35,518 nucleotides of DNA, taken from positions 1 to 35,518 of the forward strand of contig JAFWWO010000029.1 of assembly GCA_017523325.1 (NCBI GenBank), written 5' to 3'. The position numbers were made by a program, and so were the translations under genes. Positions 17,374 through 25,205 of the stretch are shown here, one piece after another (position 1 is the first letter of the stretch; every line of letters begins with the position of its first letter). Source of the DNA: Anaerotignum sp. (lineage in GTDB: Bacteria > Bacillota > Clostridia > Lachnospirales > Anaerotignaceae). A model generated the notes under the pieces. The model searched no databases, was not told the DNA's origin, and worked only from the letters and a program-made list of their open reading frames with translations.

Positions 17374-18448
17374 GGAAATCTCCTTTCTGCTCTGTCAAAA
17401 CCTCTGTCAAGGCTTCCAATAGCCGCGCCATCTGCTCCGGTGTACCAATGGTAATGCGTACAAAATCCTCAATGTTTGCCTTACCGAAATACCGCACCAA
17501 AACTCCTTTTTTCTTTAATTCTCGATAAACGGTTTCCCCTCTGAGGTCATTACTTTTTGCAAATACAAAATTCGCCACGGAATCCAATACCACAAAATTC
17601 ATCTCCCGCAGGCGAGCCATTGTCCATTCTCTGGTTTCGGCAATTTTTTTTGCATTATTCCGATAGTAAGCATCGCTTTCTACCGCCGCTTCTCCTGCCG
17701 CCAATGTCAGGCGGTTGATGTTATAGGGGTTGGTGGAAAATTTGATTTTCTCCAAATCCTCGATGATATCTTCGTTGGCAATGGCAAAGCCCAGCCTTGC
17801 CCCCGCCATAGAACGGGATTTGGAAAATGTCTGCACCACCAACAGATTATCATATTTTCCAATCAATTCCACACAGCTTGTTCCGCCGAAATCCACATAG
17901 GCTTCGTCTATCAGAACAATTTGATGGGCATTGCTTTTCAATATCTCTTCGATTTCCGCCAAGGGCAGTTCCATGCCTGTGGGGGCATTGGGATTGGCAA
18001 TCACCACCATTTTCCCAATATCGCAGTAATCCCGAAAATCAATGGAAAAATCCTCTTTCAGTGGAATTTTTACGCAAGGCACACGGTATAAACCCCCATA
18101 AACGGGATAAAAACCATAGCTGATTTCGGGAAAAGCCACACCCCGCTCTTCATCGCAAAATGCCAGAAAAGCAAAATTCAAAATCTCATCGGAGCCGTTG
18201 GAAAGAAATACATTTTTCGCCTCCACGCCGTATAATGCCGCCAGCTTTTCCTTCAATGCCTTTCCCGTTGGGTCGGGGTAAAGATTCAGTTTCTCTATCT
18301 CAGCCGCCGAAAGCCGCTCAAACACCTCCGGCGAAGGAGGATAAGGCGATTCATTGGTATTCAGCTTAACATACTGCTGATCTCTTGGCTGTTCCCCCGG
18401 CGTATAGGCCTCCAATCCCCGAAAACAAGGGCGCATAAATCTACTCAT
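17360..18448 (-). CDS. hisC: Histidinol-phosphate aminotransferase HisC
   Basis: A 362-residue PLP-dependent class I/II aminotransferase that converts imidazole acetol phosphate to histidinol phosphate with glutamate (step 7). KLNTNESPYPPSP near the N-terminus is a family hallmark. The PLP lysine is in the QTFSKSRSMAGARLGF motif, and IANPNAPTG and LIDEAYVDF bind substrate and cofactor. I take ATG 18448, which overlaps the hisD stop by four bases and has AAGGAGG upstream; the longer frame extends into hisD and has no ribosome site. Confidence 0.96.
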   Translation of the reverse strand: MSRFMRPCFRGLEAYTPGEQPRDQQYVKLNTNESPYPPSPEVFERLSAAEIEKLNLYPDPTGKALKEKLAALYGVEAKNVFLSNGSDEILNFAFLAFCDEERGVAFPEISYGFYPVYGGLYRVPCVKIPLKEDFSIDFRDYCDIGKMVVIANPNAPTGMELPLAEIEEILKSNAHQIVLIDEAYVDFGGTSCVELIGKYDNLLVVQTFSKSRSMAGARLGFAIANEDIIEDLEKIKFSTNPYNINRLTLAAGEAAVESDAYYRNNAKKIAETREWTMARLREMNFVVLDSVANFVFAKSNDLRGETVYRELKKKGVLVRYFGKANIEDFVRITIGTPEQMARLLEALTEVLTEQKGDFHENQ

Positions 18449-19728
18449 TGTAACTCCTCCTTTTGGGTGCGGATCAATGCAGAGCGGGCATGAGCCTCCA
18501 AGCCTTCTCTGCGGGCAAAACAAGCGATTTTTTCCGCCTCCTGAATCAAAGCCTCTTTTGTATAGTAGGTAAAAGAAGATTTTTTGATAAAATCGTCCAC
18601 GGAAAGAGGGCTGGAAAATCGTGCCGTACCGCCGGTGGGCAGAGTATGATTCGGTCCGGCGAAATAATCCCCCAAGGCCTCCGGTGCATTTCTGCCAAGG
18701 AATATAGAGCCTGCATGGCGAATATCCGCCAAATACCGAAACGGCTCGTCCACGCAGATTTCCAGATGCTCCGGTGCCAGTTTATTGGAAATTTCTACGG
18801 CTTGGGCGATGCTTTCCGCCAAAATAATTTTGCCGTTATGCTCAATAGATGCTTTGGCAATCTCGGCTCTGGGCAATAGGGGAATCTGCCGTTCCAATTC
18901 CGCCGCCACAGCCTTCGCCAATTTTTCGCTATCTGTCACCAACACGGCAGTCGCCATTTTATCATGTTCCGCCTGAGAAAGCATATCCGCCGCCACCACT
19001 GCCGCATCGGAATTGCCATCGGCAATCACAAGGATTTCACTGGGTCCTGCAATCATGTCAATAGAAACCTGCCCGAACACCTGCTTTTTCGCCTCGGCTA
19101 CAAAGGCATTGCCGGGGCCGACGATTTTATCCACACGAGGAATACTTTCTGTGCCATAAGCCAGTGCGGCGATGGCTTGTGCCCCACCGATTTTGAAAAT
19201 ACGGTCTACTCCTGCCACCTCTGCGGCGGCAATGACGTCCGGATTCAGCTGACCGCCTTTTGCCGGCGTAACCATGATGATTTCCTGTACTCCGGCTATT
19301 TTCGCCGGAATACAATCCATCAAAACCGTAGAAGGATAGCTCGCCGTGCCGCCGGGAACATACAACCCCACTCTATCCAGCGGAATGATTTTCTGCCCCA
19401 GCACAACACCGGCTCGCTCTGTGATAACAAAATCCGTCCGTTTCTGTTTTTCATGAAACGAACGAATGTGGGCCGCCGCCTCCTGCAGAATATTCATAAA
19501 TTCTCTGTCTACCTGTGCCAAGGCCGCTTCTCTCTCCCCATCGGAAACCTCCAACACCTCCGCCGCCGCACCGTCAAACTCCTGCGTATAGCGTTTTAAG
19601 GCGGCATCTCCGTTCTTTCTCACATCGGCAATGATTGCAGAAACCACGGAAGAAATATTGGTTTTTTCCGCATCTCTTGCAAATATTTTTTCTATCTCAA
19701 TCTCTCCGTAGGCATAAATCGGAATCAT
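18445..19728 (-). CDS. hisD: Histidinol dehydrogenase HisD
   Basis: A 427-residue zinc enzyme that oxidises histidinol to histidine in two NAD-dependent steps (steps 9 and 10). Signatures visible in order are [60 protein letters not shown] (zinc-ligand His), LAPEHLEI and [14 protein letters not shown]. Length is normal. The ATG at 19728 has TGAGGTG upstream, 9 bases after hisG. Confidence 0.97.
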   Translation of the reverse strand: MIPIYAYGEIEIEKIFARDAEKTNISSVVSAIIADVRKNGDAALKRYTQEFDGAAAEVLEVSDGEREAALAQVDREFMNILQEAAAHIRSFHEKQKRTDFVITERAGVVLGQKIIPLDRVGLYVPGGTASYPSTVLMDCIPAKIAGVQEIIMVTPAKGGQLNPDVIAAAEVAGVDRIFKIGGAQAIAALAYGTESIPRVDKIVGPGNAFVAEAKKQVFGQVSIDMIAGPSEILVIADGNSDAAVVAADMLSQAEHDKMATAVLVTDSEKLAKAVAAELERQIPLLPRAEIAKASIEHNGKIILAESIAQAVEISNKLAPEHLEICVDEPFRYLADIRHAGSIFLGRNAPEALGDYFAGPNHTLPTGGTARFSSPLSVDDFIKKSSFTYYTKEALIQEAEKIACFARREGLEAHARSALIRTQKEELQ

Positions 19729-19737
19729 GCTTTCACC

Positions 19738-20376
19738 TCAATCATTTTTCTCACAGATTACGGCAATTTTATCGCACATCTGCCGTATCCGTTGGGTATT
19801 GAATTTATAACTTGCCTTATTGGCAATCAATCTGGCGCTGATGGGTACAATCTCCTCCAACACCTCCAGATTATTTTCCTTTAACGTAGTCCCCGTTTCC
19901 ACAATATCCACAATGACATCGGACATCTTCAGAATCGGTGCAATTTCAATAGAGCCATGGAGTTTTATAATATCAATCTCCCGACTTTGCTTGCGGTAAT
20001 ATTCTCTGGCAATATTGGGGAATTTCGTCGCTACCCGCAGGGTGTGGGCAAAGTCCGGGCGTTCGCCCTTGACCCCTGCTACCGCCATACGGCATTTCCC
20101 CATGCCCAAATCCAGCAATTCATACACATCGGAGGACTGCTCCAGCAAGATATCCTTCCCTACAACGCCAATATCCGCCGCTCCCCGTTCTACATAAACA
20201 GCCACATCAGAGGGCTTCACCCAGAAATACCGCACCCCGTTTTCTTCGTTCTCAAATATGAGTTTTCTGCCGCCCTCATGAATGGCAGGACAGCCATAAC
20301 CGATTTTTTCAAAAATATCATAGACCTTTTCGCCTAATCTGCCCTTGGGCAGGGCGATATTGATTTTATTCTGCAA
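19738..20376 (-). CDS. hisG: ATP phosphoribosyltransferase catalytic subunit HisG (short form)
   Basis: A roughly 212-residue short-form HisG, the catalytic half of ATP phosphoribosyltransferase (first step, joining ATP and PRPP). The ALPKGRLG N-terminal motif and the PRPP loop in DIVETGTTLKENNL are visible. The C-terminal histidine-sensing ACT-like domain of long HisG is absent, which is why HisZ is needed. I prefer TTG 20376, about 10 bases after AGGGGG; a TTG at 20385 is also in frame but only one base from that site. It overlaps the end of hisZ. Confidence 0.93.
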   Translation of the reverse strand: MQNKINIALPKGRLGEKVYDIFEKIGYGCPAIHEGGRKLIFENEENGVRYFWVKPSDVAVYVERGAADIGVVGKDILLEQSSDVYELLDLGMGKCRMAVAGVKGERPDFAHTLRVATKFPNIAREYYRKQSREIDIIKLHGSIEIAPILKMSDVIVDIVETGTTLKENNLEVLEEIVPISARLIANKASYKFNTQRIRQMCDKIAVICEKND

Positions 20377-21487
20377 TGATTTCAAGCCCCCTGTCCTTCA
20401 TGCAAAGCAGTTGCTTATATTTGATATTGCCGGTGTTTTCCCGTTGTACCAGTACGCTCTGTCCATTATCCGTCAGCATTTGTGCCGCTGCCGCCAATGC
20501 CGCTGTATCCGCACCGTCTTCATAAAGCAAAAGGGTATCTACATCATATTCCTTTTCCGCCGAATCAAAGCGTTCCAATAAATCCAGATATACGGCAAAA
20601 CCAATGGCATCGGCATCTTTCCCCAGCTTACGCACCAGATGGTCATATCTGCCGCCGCTGAGTATTCCACTGGGTACACCATGGATAAACCCTTGGAAAA
20701 TAATGCCATTATAATAATCCATGTCGTTGACAATGGAAAAATCCAAATGAATCCGTTTTTCGTTCCCGACGATTTTCAGGCAACGCAGAATTTCCTCTAA
20801 TTCCTTTATCGCCTGCTCCATTCTTTCATTACAGCAAAGAGCCTTTGCTTGGGGCAGGGTTTCTTCCAGACTGCCATACAGCCCTGCCAAAGCCTCTAAT
20901 CGCTTTGTCATATCCTCCGATACCGCCGCCTCCTGACAAATATGGCGAATGGTATGAGCATTCTTCTCACTAATGCTGTCCAAAATTCGTTTCTGCCGGG
21001 CAAGGGGCAGTTCTGTTGCCTCCATCAAGCCTGCCACAAAGCCCATATGGGAAACGTCCAGAATATAATCCCCGCTGATGGCTTGCAGGCTTTTTTGTGC
21101 CAAAAGCAATACCTCCAGCGTGGCATAGCTATCCACTTCGCCAATATACTCCAGCCCCACCTGCATGATTTCCTTATATTCTCCCGCACCCTTTCTGGCA
21201 CGATAAACATTCTCGTTATAATACACCCGTTCTGGTTCTTTACGCTCTCCCTTTGCATTTTTCACAATAGAAAGGGTGACATCCGGCTTTAACGCCAACA
21301 GCTTACCGTCCAAACCCGTAAAGGTCAATATATTCTCACTATGTAAAAAACTTCTGTTATCTGCATAAAAGTCGTATTCTTCAAACTTGCTCATTTTGAA
21401 TTTCCGATACCCATACTGTTCAAATAATGCCCGCAGGCTGAATATGGCCTGTTCTTCTTTTTTCAAATATAATTCCGTTTGTTTCAT
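20366..21487 (-). CDS. hisZ: ATP phosphoribosyltransferase regulatory subunit HisZ
   Basis: A 373-residue class II aminoacyl-tRNA synthetase-like protein that has no tRNA role and instead pairs with short HisG to give an active, histidine-inhibited enzyme. The YGYRKFKMSKFEEYDFY and LALKPDVTLSIVKN stretches match HisZ/HisS motifs 1 and 2. The later SGGRYDHLVRKLG motif corresponds to motif 3. There is no anticodon-binding domain. ATG 21487 is chosen for its AGGAGG at 9 bases; a GTG two codons upstream is only 3 bases from that site. It is the first gene of the his operon. Confidence 0.94.
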   Translation of the reverse strand: MKQTELYLKKEEQAIFSLRALFEQYGYRKFKMSKFEEYDFYADNRSFLHSENILTFTGLDGKLLALKPDVTLSIVKNAKGERKEPERVYYNENVYRARKGAGEYKEIMQVGLEYIGEVDSYATLEVLLLAQKSLQAISGDYILDVSHMGFVAGLMEATELPLARQKRILDSISEKNAHTIRHICQEAAVSEDMTKRLEALAGLYGSLEETLPQAKALCCNERMEQAIKELEEILRCLKIVGNEKRIHLDFSIVNDMDYYNGIIFQGFIHGVPSGILSGGRYDHLVRKLGKDADAIGFAVYLDLLERFDSAEKEYDVDTLLLYEDGADTAALAAAAQMLTDNGQSVLVQRENTGNIKYKQLLCMKDRGLEIIAE

Positions 21488-21510
21488 CTTCACACACCTC
21501 CTATGCTTTA

Positions 21511-21539
21511 ATCATATATCAATTTATCGCTTTAGTCAA
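21511..21539 (-). promoter_or_regulatory. Promoter of the his operon
   Basis: On the minus strand TTGACT (21539 to 21534) and TATGAT (21516 to 21511) are exactly 17 bp apart, with AGGAGG and the hisZ start close behind. The short leader has no T-box or leader-peptide structure. Confidence 0.8.
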
Positions 21540-21561
21540 GTAGAATACTAAAGTATTTTAG
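21530..21561. promoter_or_regulatory. Candidate operator of the his operon (TTTAG/CTAAA half-sites)
   Basis: CTTTAGT (21530-21536) and ACTAAAG (21547-21553) form a perfect 7-bp inverted repeat around a 10-bp spacer. The second half also pairs with a third site, TTTTAG (21556-21561), as CTAAA-GTAT-TTTAG. The array overlaps the -35 box. A TrpR/YerC (HisR)-like repressor is a plausible ligand, by inference. Confidence 0.5.
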
Positions 21562-21703
21562 AGAGATTTCTCAAATTTTTCCTCTGTCAATTATACAATT
21601 TCACTACTTGCTCCACGTTTCCCATTTCTTTCTTTCCTATCCTGTTGTTGTAAATTGTCAAAAAAACAATGGCAAATACTTCCCAATCAGCCATCAGATA
21701 AGG

Positions 21704-21745
21704 TATAATATGGACAAATACCGTTGTTTGCCTGCTTTTGCAGGC
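21704..21745 (+). promoter_or_regulatory. Promoter -10 and leader hairpin of the alcohol dehydrogenase gene
   Basis: A perfect TATAAT (21704-21709) has only a weak -35 (TTCCCA-like) upstream. Soon after the expected start, GCCTGC-TTTT-GCAGGC (21730-21745) forms a 6-bp hairpin without a T-run, then AGGAGG leads to the ATG at 21777. The weak -35 could mean dependence on an activator. Confidence 0.5.
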
Positions 21746-21776
21746 CACTTTGAATAGGAATGATAGGAGGATTTTT

Positions 21777-22943
21777 ATGCTAGGTAATTTTAGTTATTGC
21801 AACCCCACACGCTTATATTTCGGCGAAAATGCCCTTTCTAAATTAAATAAAGAGTTAGCAAAATACGGCAAAAACATACTGCTGGTATATGGCGGCGGAT
21901 CCATCAAAAAGACCGGGCTGTATGACCGGATTATCTCTATTCTGAAAGAATGTGACAAGACCGTTTTTGAGCTCCCCGGTGTAATGCCTAACCCGACGGT
22001 GGAAAAGCTGTATGAGGGCTGTAAGGTGGCCAGAGAAAACAATGTGGATTTGATATTGAGTGTCGGCGGCGGCTCCTGCTGTGACTATTCCAAGGCCGTT
22101 TCCGTTTCCGCATGGTGCGATGAGGATCCTTGGGATAAATATTACCTGCGCATGGAAGATGTGGACAATAAAATTATCCCCGTTGGCTGCGTACTGACAA
22201 TGGTAGGCACGGGCAGTGAAATGAACGGCGGCTCTGTCATCACCAATACAGAAAGCAAGCTGAAAATCGGCCATGTATTCGGGGATAATGTATTCCCGAA
22301 ATTCTCCATCTTGAACCCGAAGCTGACCTATACCTTGCCGAAATATCAGATGGTAGCAGGTTTCTATGATATTTTCAGCCATATCTGTGAGCAATATTTC
22401 TCCGGCACCGATGATTCCACTTCCGATTATATTATGGAAGGATTACTAAAATCTCTGATTCACAGCTCCAGAATTGCTGTAAAAAATCCCGAAGATTATG
22501 AAGCCCGCAGTAACATCATGTGGACGGCCACTTGGGCGTTAAATACACTGGTGGCAAAGGGAAAAACCACCGACTGGATGGTGCATATGATCGGGCAAGC
22601 CATCGGCGCATATACCGATGCCACTCACGGCATGACTCTGGCGGCTGTTTCTCTACCCTATTACCGCCACATCTGCCCTTATGGTCTGGCGAAATTCAAG
22701 CGCTTCGCTATCCACGTATGGAACATAAATCCCGAAGGAAAATCCGATGAACAGATTGCCGAAGAAGGCCTTCTTGCACTGAAAAACTGGATGGAAGAAA
22801 TCGGTTTGGTTATGAATATCCGTGAATTAGGCGTAACGGAGGATATGCTGGAAGGCATTGCTGACGCCACATTTATCTTAACGGGCGGTTATAAAACACT
22901 GACCAAAGAAGAAGTCATCGACATTCTGAAAGAAAGTATGTAA
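21777..22943 (+). CDS. Iron-containing alcohol dehydrogenase (butanol dehydrogenase/YugJ-type)
   Basis: A 388-residue type III alcohol dehydrogenase, expected to reduce aldehydes with NAD(P)H in fermentative metabolism. The Rossmann-type N-domain has YGGGSIKKTGLYDRI, VMPNPTVEKLYEG and SVGGGSCCDYSKAVS. The metal ligands appear as D and H in AGFYDIFSHICE, and as two His 14 residues apart in VHMIGQAIGAYTDATHG. The ATG at 21777 has AGGAGG with 6-base spacing; a longer in-frame start lies within the leader hairpin. A lipoprotein gene follows 27 bases later, probably in the same transcript. Substrate cannot be assigned from sequence. Confidence 0.93.
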   Translation: MLGNFSYCNPTRLYFGENALSKLNKELAKYGKNILLVYGGGSIKKTGLYDRIISILKECDKTVFELPGVMPNPTVEKLYEGCKVARENNVDLILSVGGGSCCDYSKAVSVSAWCDEDPWDKYYLRMEDVDNKIIPVGCVLTMVGTGSEMNGGSVITNTESKLKIGHVFGDNVFPKFSILNPKLTYTLPKYQMVAGFYDIFSHICEQYFSGTDDSTSDYIMEGLLKSLIHSSRIAVKNPEDYEARSNIMWTATWALNTLVAKGKTTDWMVHMIGQAIGAYTDATHGMTLAAVSLPYYRHICPYGLAKFKRFAIHVWNINPEGKSDEQIAEEGLLALKNWMEEIGLVMNIRELGVTEDMLEGIADATFILTGGYKTLTKEEVIDILKESM

Positions 22944-22970
22944 TGCACTTGACGAAAAGGAAGAATTTAT

Positions 22971-23447
22971 ATGAAAACCTGTCTGGTCTTTATTTTATTA
23001 GGCGTATTGACCGCCTGCACCGTCGATGGGGACAGCATAGCAAAAGAAGCACAAATTCCACAGCAGGAATTTGACGCAAAAACAGAAAAACCTGCGGAAA
23101 GCCCTACTATGACTCTCCAAATCGGAGAAAATACATTTTCCGTCACACTGGAGGCAAATGAAACCACCGAGGCACTTTTGGAATTGCTCCCTCTGACCTG
23201 TTCTATGTCGGAGTTGAACGGAAATGAGAAATTTGCCTATCTGCCCCAGTCATTACCAAAAAAAGAGTATTCCCCCGGTGAAATTCATGCAGGAGATATT
23301 CTGCTGTACGGAGATGATTGTCTGGTATTGTTCTATCAATCCTTCCCTACCAGCTACCGCTATACCTACATTGGCCATATCGACAATATAGAAGGATTGG
23401 CACAGCTGGACGGTGCGGGAGATATTACCGCCAACTTTACAACATAA
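22971..23447 (+). CDS. Cyclophilin-fold lipoprotein
   Basis: A 158-residue predicted lipoprotein. A short signal (MKTCLVFILLGVLTAC) ends in the lipobox LTAC with C16 as the lipidated residue. After a linker, residues about 48-155 match the small cyclophilin-like domain family (Cyclophil_like type), with L-P-x-T-C near the middle, a GDILLYGDDCLVLFYQSF strand pair and a SYRYTYIGHI strand. Proteins of this group are not shown to be prolyl isomerases; function is unknown. GGAAG precedes the ATG. A bidirectional terminator follows directly. Confidence 0.82.
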   Translation: MKTCLVFILLGVLTACTVDGDSIAKEAQIPQQEFDAKTEKPAESPTMTLQIGENTFSVTLEANETTEALLELLPLTCSMSELNGNEKFAYLPQSLPKKEYSPGEIHAGDILLYGDDCLVLFYQSFPTSYRYTYIGHIDNIEGLAQLDGAGDITANFTT

Positions 23448-23453
23448 AAAATA

Positions 23454-23491
23454 GGCATGGATGATGGGATTTCCCATACCATGCCTTTTTT
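23454..23491. terminator. Bidirectional terminator between lipoprotein and anti-sigma genes
   Basis: GGCATGG (23454-23460) pairs with CCATGCC (23479-23485), with an inner ATGGG/CCCAT stem. TTTTTT follows on the plus strand and an A-run lies on the opposite side, so it can act on both converging genes. Confidence 0.88.
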
Positions 23492-23498
23492 ATGGATT

Positions 23499-24359
23499 CT
23501 ATTTTTGCTCCAAAATAATCTCAATGCAATAAACATCGGATTCTTGGGCAAAATCTGTGAGCCGTTGTGCATCGCCGATTTTATTGAGCCGTTCATAGAA
23601 AACCTCTGCCTGCTCTGCGGGTATCACAGCACAAATGCTGTTCCCATCGCCGCTTTCCTCCACCGCACCGCCCAAAACTTCAATACATTCCCGTATGTCA
23701 ATTTTGGCGGCATCTATTGTTTCTACCCGTAAAACCACCCTATCACCGGCGGCTTCATCAGCAGCGGCACTTCGAAAAGCAACAGATTCTTCTTCAGCGG
23801 CCGCATCATCAAGCATACCTTCATCGCTTTCATTTGAAAGAGATGAGGCGGTTTTTTTCTTGCTTTGTTCAGGCACAGCTATCTGCTCCATAGCTGCCTT
23901 GCCTTCTGTTTCTCCTGCATCAGGCAAACTCTTTGCCGTTATAGTTTCCGTCATTTCCATCGTTTCATCGGCAGACTCCGTCATCTGCACACTAACCCCA
24001 TAATCGCCCTGCCGCAAATGCATAACGCCTTTTATACCACCCACAGCCACAATCAACAGCATCGCCGCAGCCACAAGGCTCATCTGTTTCCATTTCGCCG
24101 TGGTTTTTCCGGCAGGAATCGGCAGTACCTTCGCCCCGTTTTCCTCTCGCAAAGCTTCCATCAATTCGGCATGATAACCTTTGGGGAGTGCCTCATCAGA
24201 AAGGGTATGCAAGGATTCCAGCATGGTCTTACAGTCTTCCATTTCCTTACGGCACGCCGCACATTCCGCCAAATGAATTTCGATTTCTTTTGCTTCTTCC
24301 GCCGTAGTTTCCTGTTCCAAATAGGCCCAAAGCAAGTCCCTGCATCGCTCACATTTCAT
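23499..24359 (-). CDS. Anti-sigma factor with zinc-finger (zf-HC2/ZAS) domain
   Basis: A 286-residue single-pass membrane protein. The N-terminal cytoplasmic ZAS domain has H29-x3-C33-x2-C36 plus C3 and C6, the zinc/sigma-binding signature of ECF anti-sigma factors. One transmembrane helix lies at about 93-112. Outside are an acidic, low-complexity linker (about 125-205) and a C-terminal globular part (about 207-283), possibly DUF4349-like, that may sense a signal or be cleaved. The ATG at 24359 overlaps the sigma gene by 11 bases and has GGAGGGGGG upstream, indicating coupled, stoichiometric synthesis. Confidence 0.9.
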   Translation of the reverse strand: MKCERCRDLLWAYLEQETTAEEAKEIEIHLAECAACRKEMEDCKTMLESLHTLSDEALPKGYHAELMEALREENGAKVLPIPAGKTTAKWKQMSLVAAAMLLIVAVGGIKGVMHLRQGDYGVSVQMTESADETMEMTETITAKSLPDAGETEGKAAMEQIAVPEQSKKKTASSLSNESDEGMLDDAAAEEESVAFRSAAADEAAGDRVVLRVETIDAAKIDIRECIEVLGGAVEESGDGNSICAVIPAEQAEVFYERLNKIGDAQRLTDFAQESDVYCIEIILEQK

Positions 24360-24987
24360 GGAATCCCCCCTCCTTTCTCTTGTTCTGACGAACGGGTTCT
24401 CCCTTTCGTTCCCCGGTTTTCAGCAATTCCGCTTTACATTGGTTTCTGGCTCGGGAAATTCTGGATTTTACCGTACCCAAAGGCAGTTCTACGATTTCTG
24501 CGATTTCCTCATAGGAAAAACCCTGTATATCCCGCAAAATCAGCACTGCTTTATGCTCCGGCGAAAGCAGTTCCAAGGCTTGCCGGATTTCTGCCGCTTT
24601 TTCCTGCCGCAACAGATACTCCTCCGGCGTTTCTTTTCCATCTGCAACCTGCTTTCGCATACGCCCTCTTTCGCTCTCTAACTCCTGTTCCAGAGAATCG
24701 GTCTGTTTCCCCCTCCGCCGACGTATCTCGTCAATGGAGGTATTCACCGCAATGCGGTACAGCCATGTGGAAAAGGCCGAACGCTCGTCAAAATTTCCGA
24801 TATTTTTGAAAGCTTTCAAAAAAATCTCCTGAGAAATATCCTTGGCATCCTCCTCGTGTCGGAGCATACGCAATGTTACATGATAAACAACTTTTTCATG
24901 CTGCAAAATCAATTCCCCGAAGGCCTCCACATCTCCCTGCTTCGCACGGGCAATGAAAGCCTTCTCTCCCTCTTCCGTTTTCGGCAT
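24349..24987 (-). CDS. ECF-type RNA polymerase sigma factor
   Basis: A 212-residue ECF sigma factor. Region 2 (about 22-92) includes DAKDISQEIFLKAFKNIG and the DNA-melting stretch FSTWLYRIAVNTSIDEIRR. A charged linker leads to region 4 (about 135-190) with LSPEHKAVLILRDIQGFSY and the helix-turn-helix LPLGTVKSRISRAR. The ATG at 24987 has GGAGGTGG upstream. The anti-sigma gene is translationally coupled downstream. The C-terminal basic tail is longer than usual. The controlled regulon cannot be read from the window. Confidence 0.95.
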   Translation of the reverse strand: MPKTEEGEKAFIARAKQGDVEAFGELILQHEKVVYHVTLRMLRHEEDAKDISQEIFLKAFKNIGNFDERSAFSTWLYRIAVNTSIDEIRRRRGKQTDSLEQELESERGRMRKQVADGKETPEEYLLRQEKAAEIRQALELLSPEHKAVLILRDIQGFSYEEIAEIVELPLGTVKSRISRARNQCKAELLKTGERKGEPVRQNKRKEGGFHEM

Positions 24988-25118
24988 GGCTGTCCACCTC
25001 CGTTTCTCTGTGTCCTTTTTCGGACGGTTTTTTAGGGTAAAATACCATCTCGACTACCGTCTCGATGGGATTTCTCGTCAAAGTGTCCCTTGCGCAAGCG
25101 CAGTGACACCTTTCCTCG

Positions 25119-25149
25119 TTATGGTACCATAATGCAACCATGACGTAAA
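25119..25149 (-). promoter_or_regulatory. Candidate ECF sigma operon promoter with palindromic -10 region
   Basis: On the minus strand TTTACG (25149 to 25144) and TACCAT (25126 to 25121) lie 17 bp apart. The -10 is embedded in the perfect 14-bp palindrome TTATGGTACCATAA (25119-25132). A second stem (GTGTC/GACAC enclosing TGCGC/GCGCA, 25083-25109) follows in the leader. No other gene is seen in 24988-25164. Confidence 0.4.
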
Positions 25150-25164
25150 CGCTTTTTCCAATAG

Positions 25165-25190
25165 AAAAAGCCCTGTTCCAAGAACAGAGC
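25165..25190 (-). terminator. Terminator of the cysteine desulfidase-family gene
   Basis: On the minus strand GCTCTGTTC-TTG-GAACAGGGC is a 9-bp stem with one GU pair, followed by TTTTT. It lies 16 bases after the stop codon. Confidence 0.88.
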
Positions 25191-25205
25191 ATTTTTTCTA
25201 ATTTT

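Noticed and set aside
21494..21776. T-box riboswitch or histidine leader peptide for the his operon
   Set aside because: The leader from the predicted start to hisZ is too short, with no T-box sequence or run of His codons.
22550..22640. Possible loss of a metal-ligand histidine in the alcohol dehydrogenase (Gln where some relatives have His)
   Set aside because: The two ligand histidines are correctly spaced at 14 residues; the Gln replaces a non-ligand His, so the metal site is intact.
25020..25080. TCTCGA repeats upstream of the ECF sigma gene as an inverted repeat or ECF autoregulatory promoter
   Set aside because: The arms do not pair through their centres and no AACC-N16-CGT-type ECF promoter is evident.
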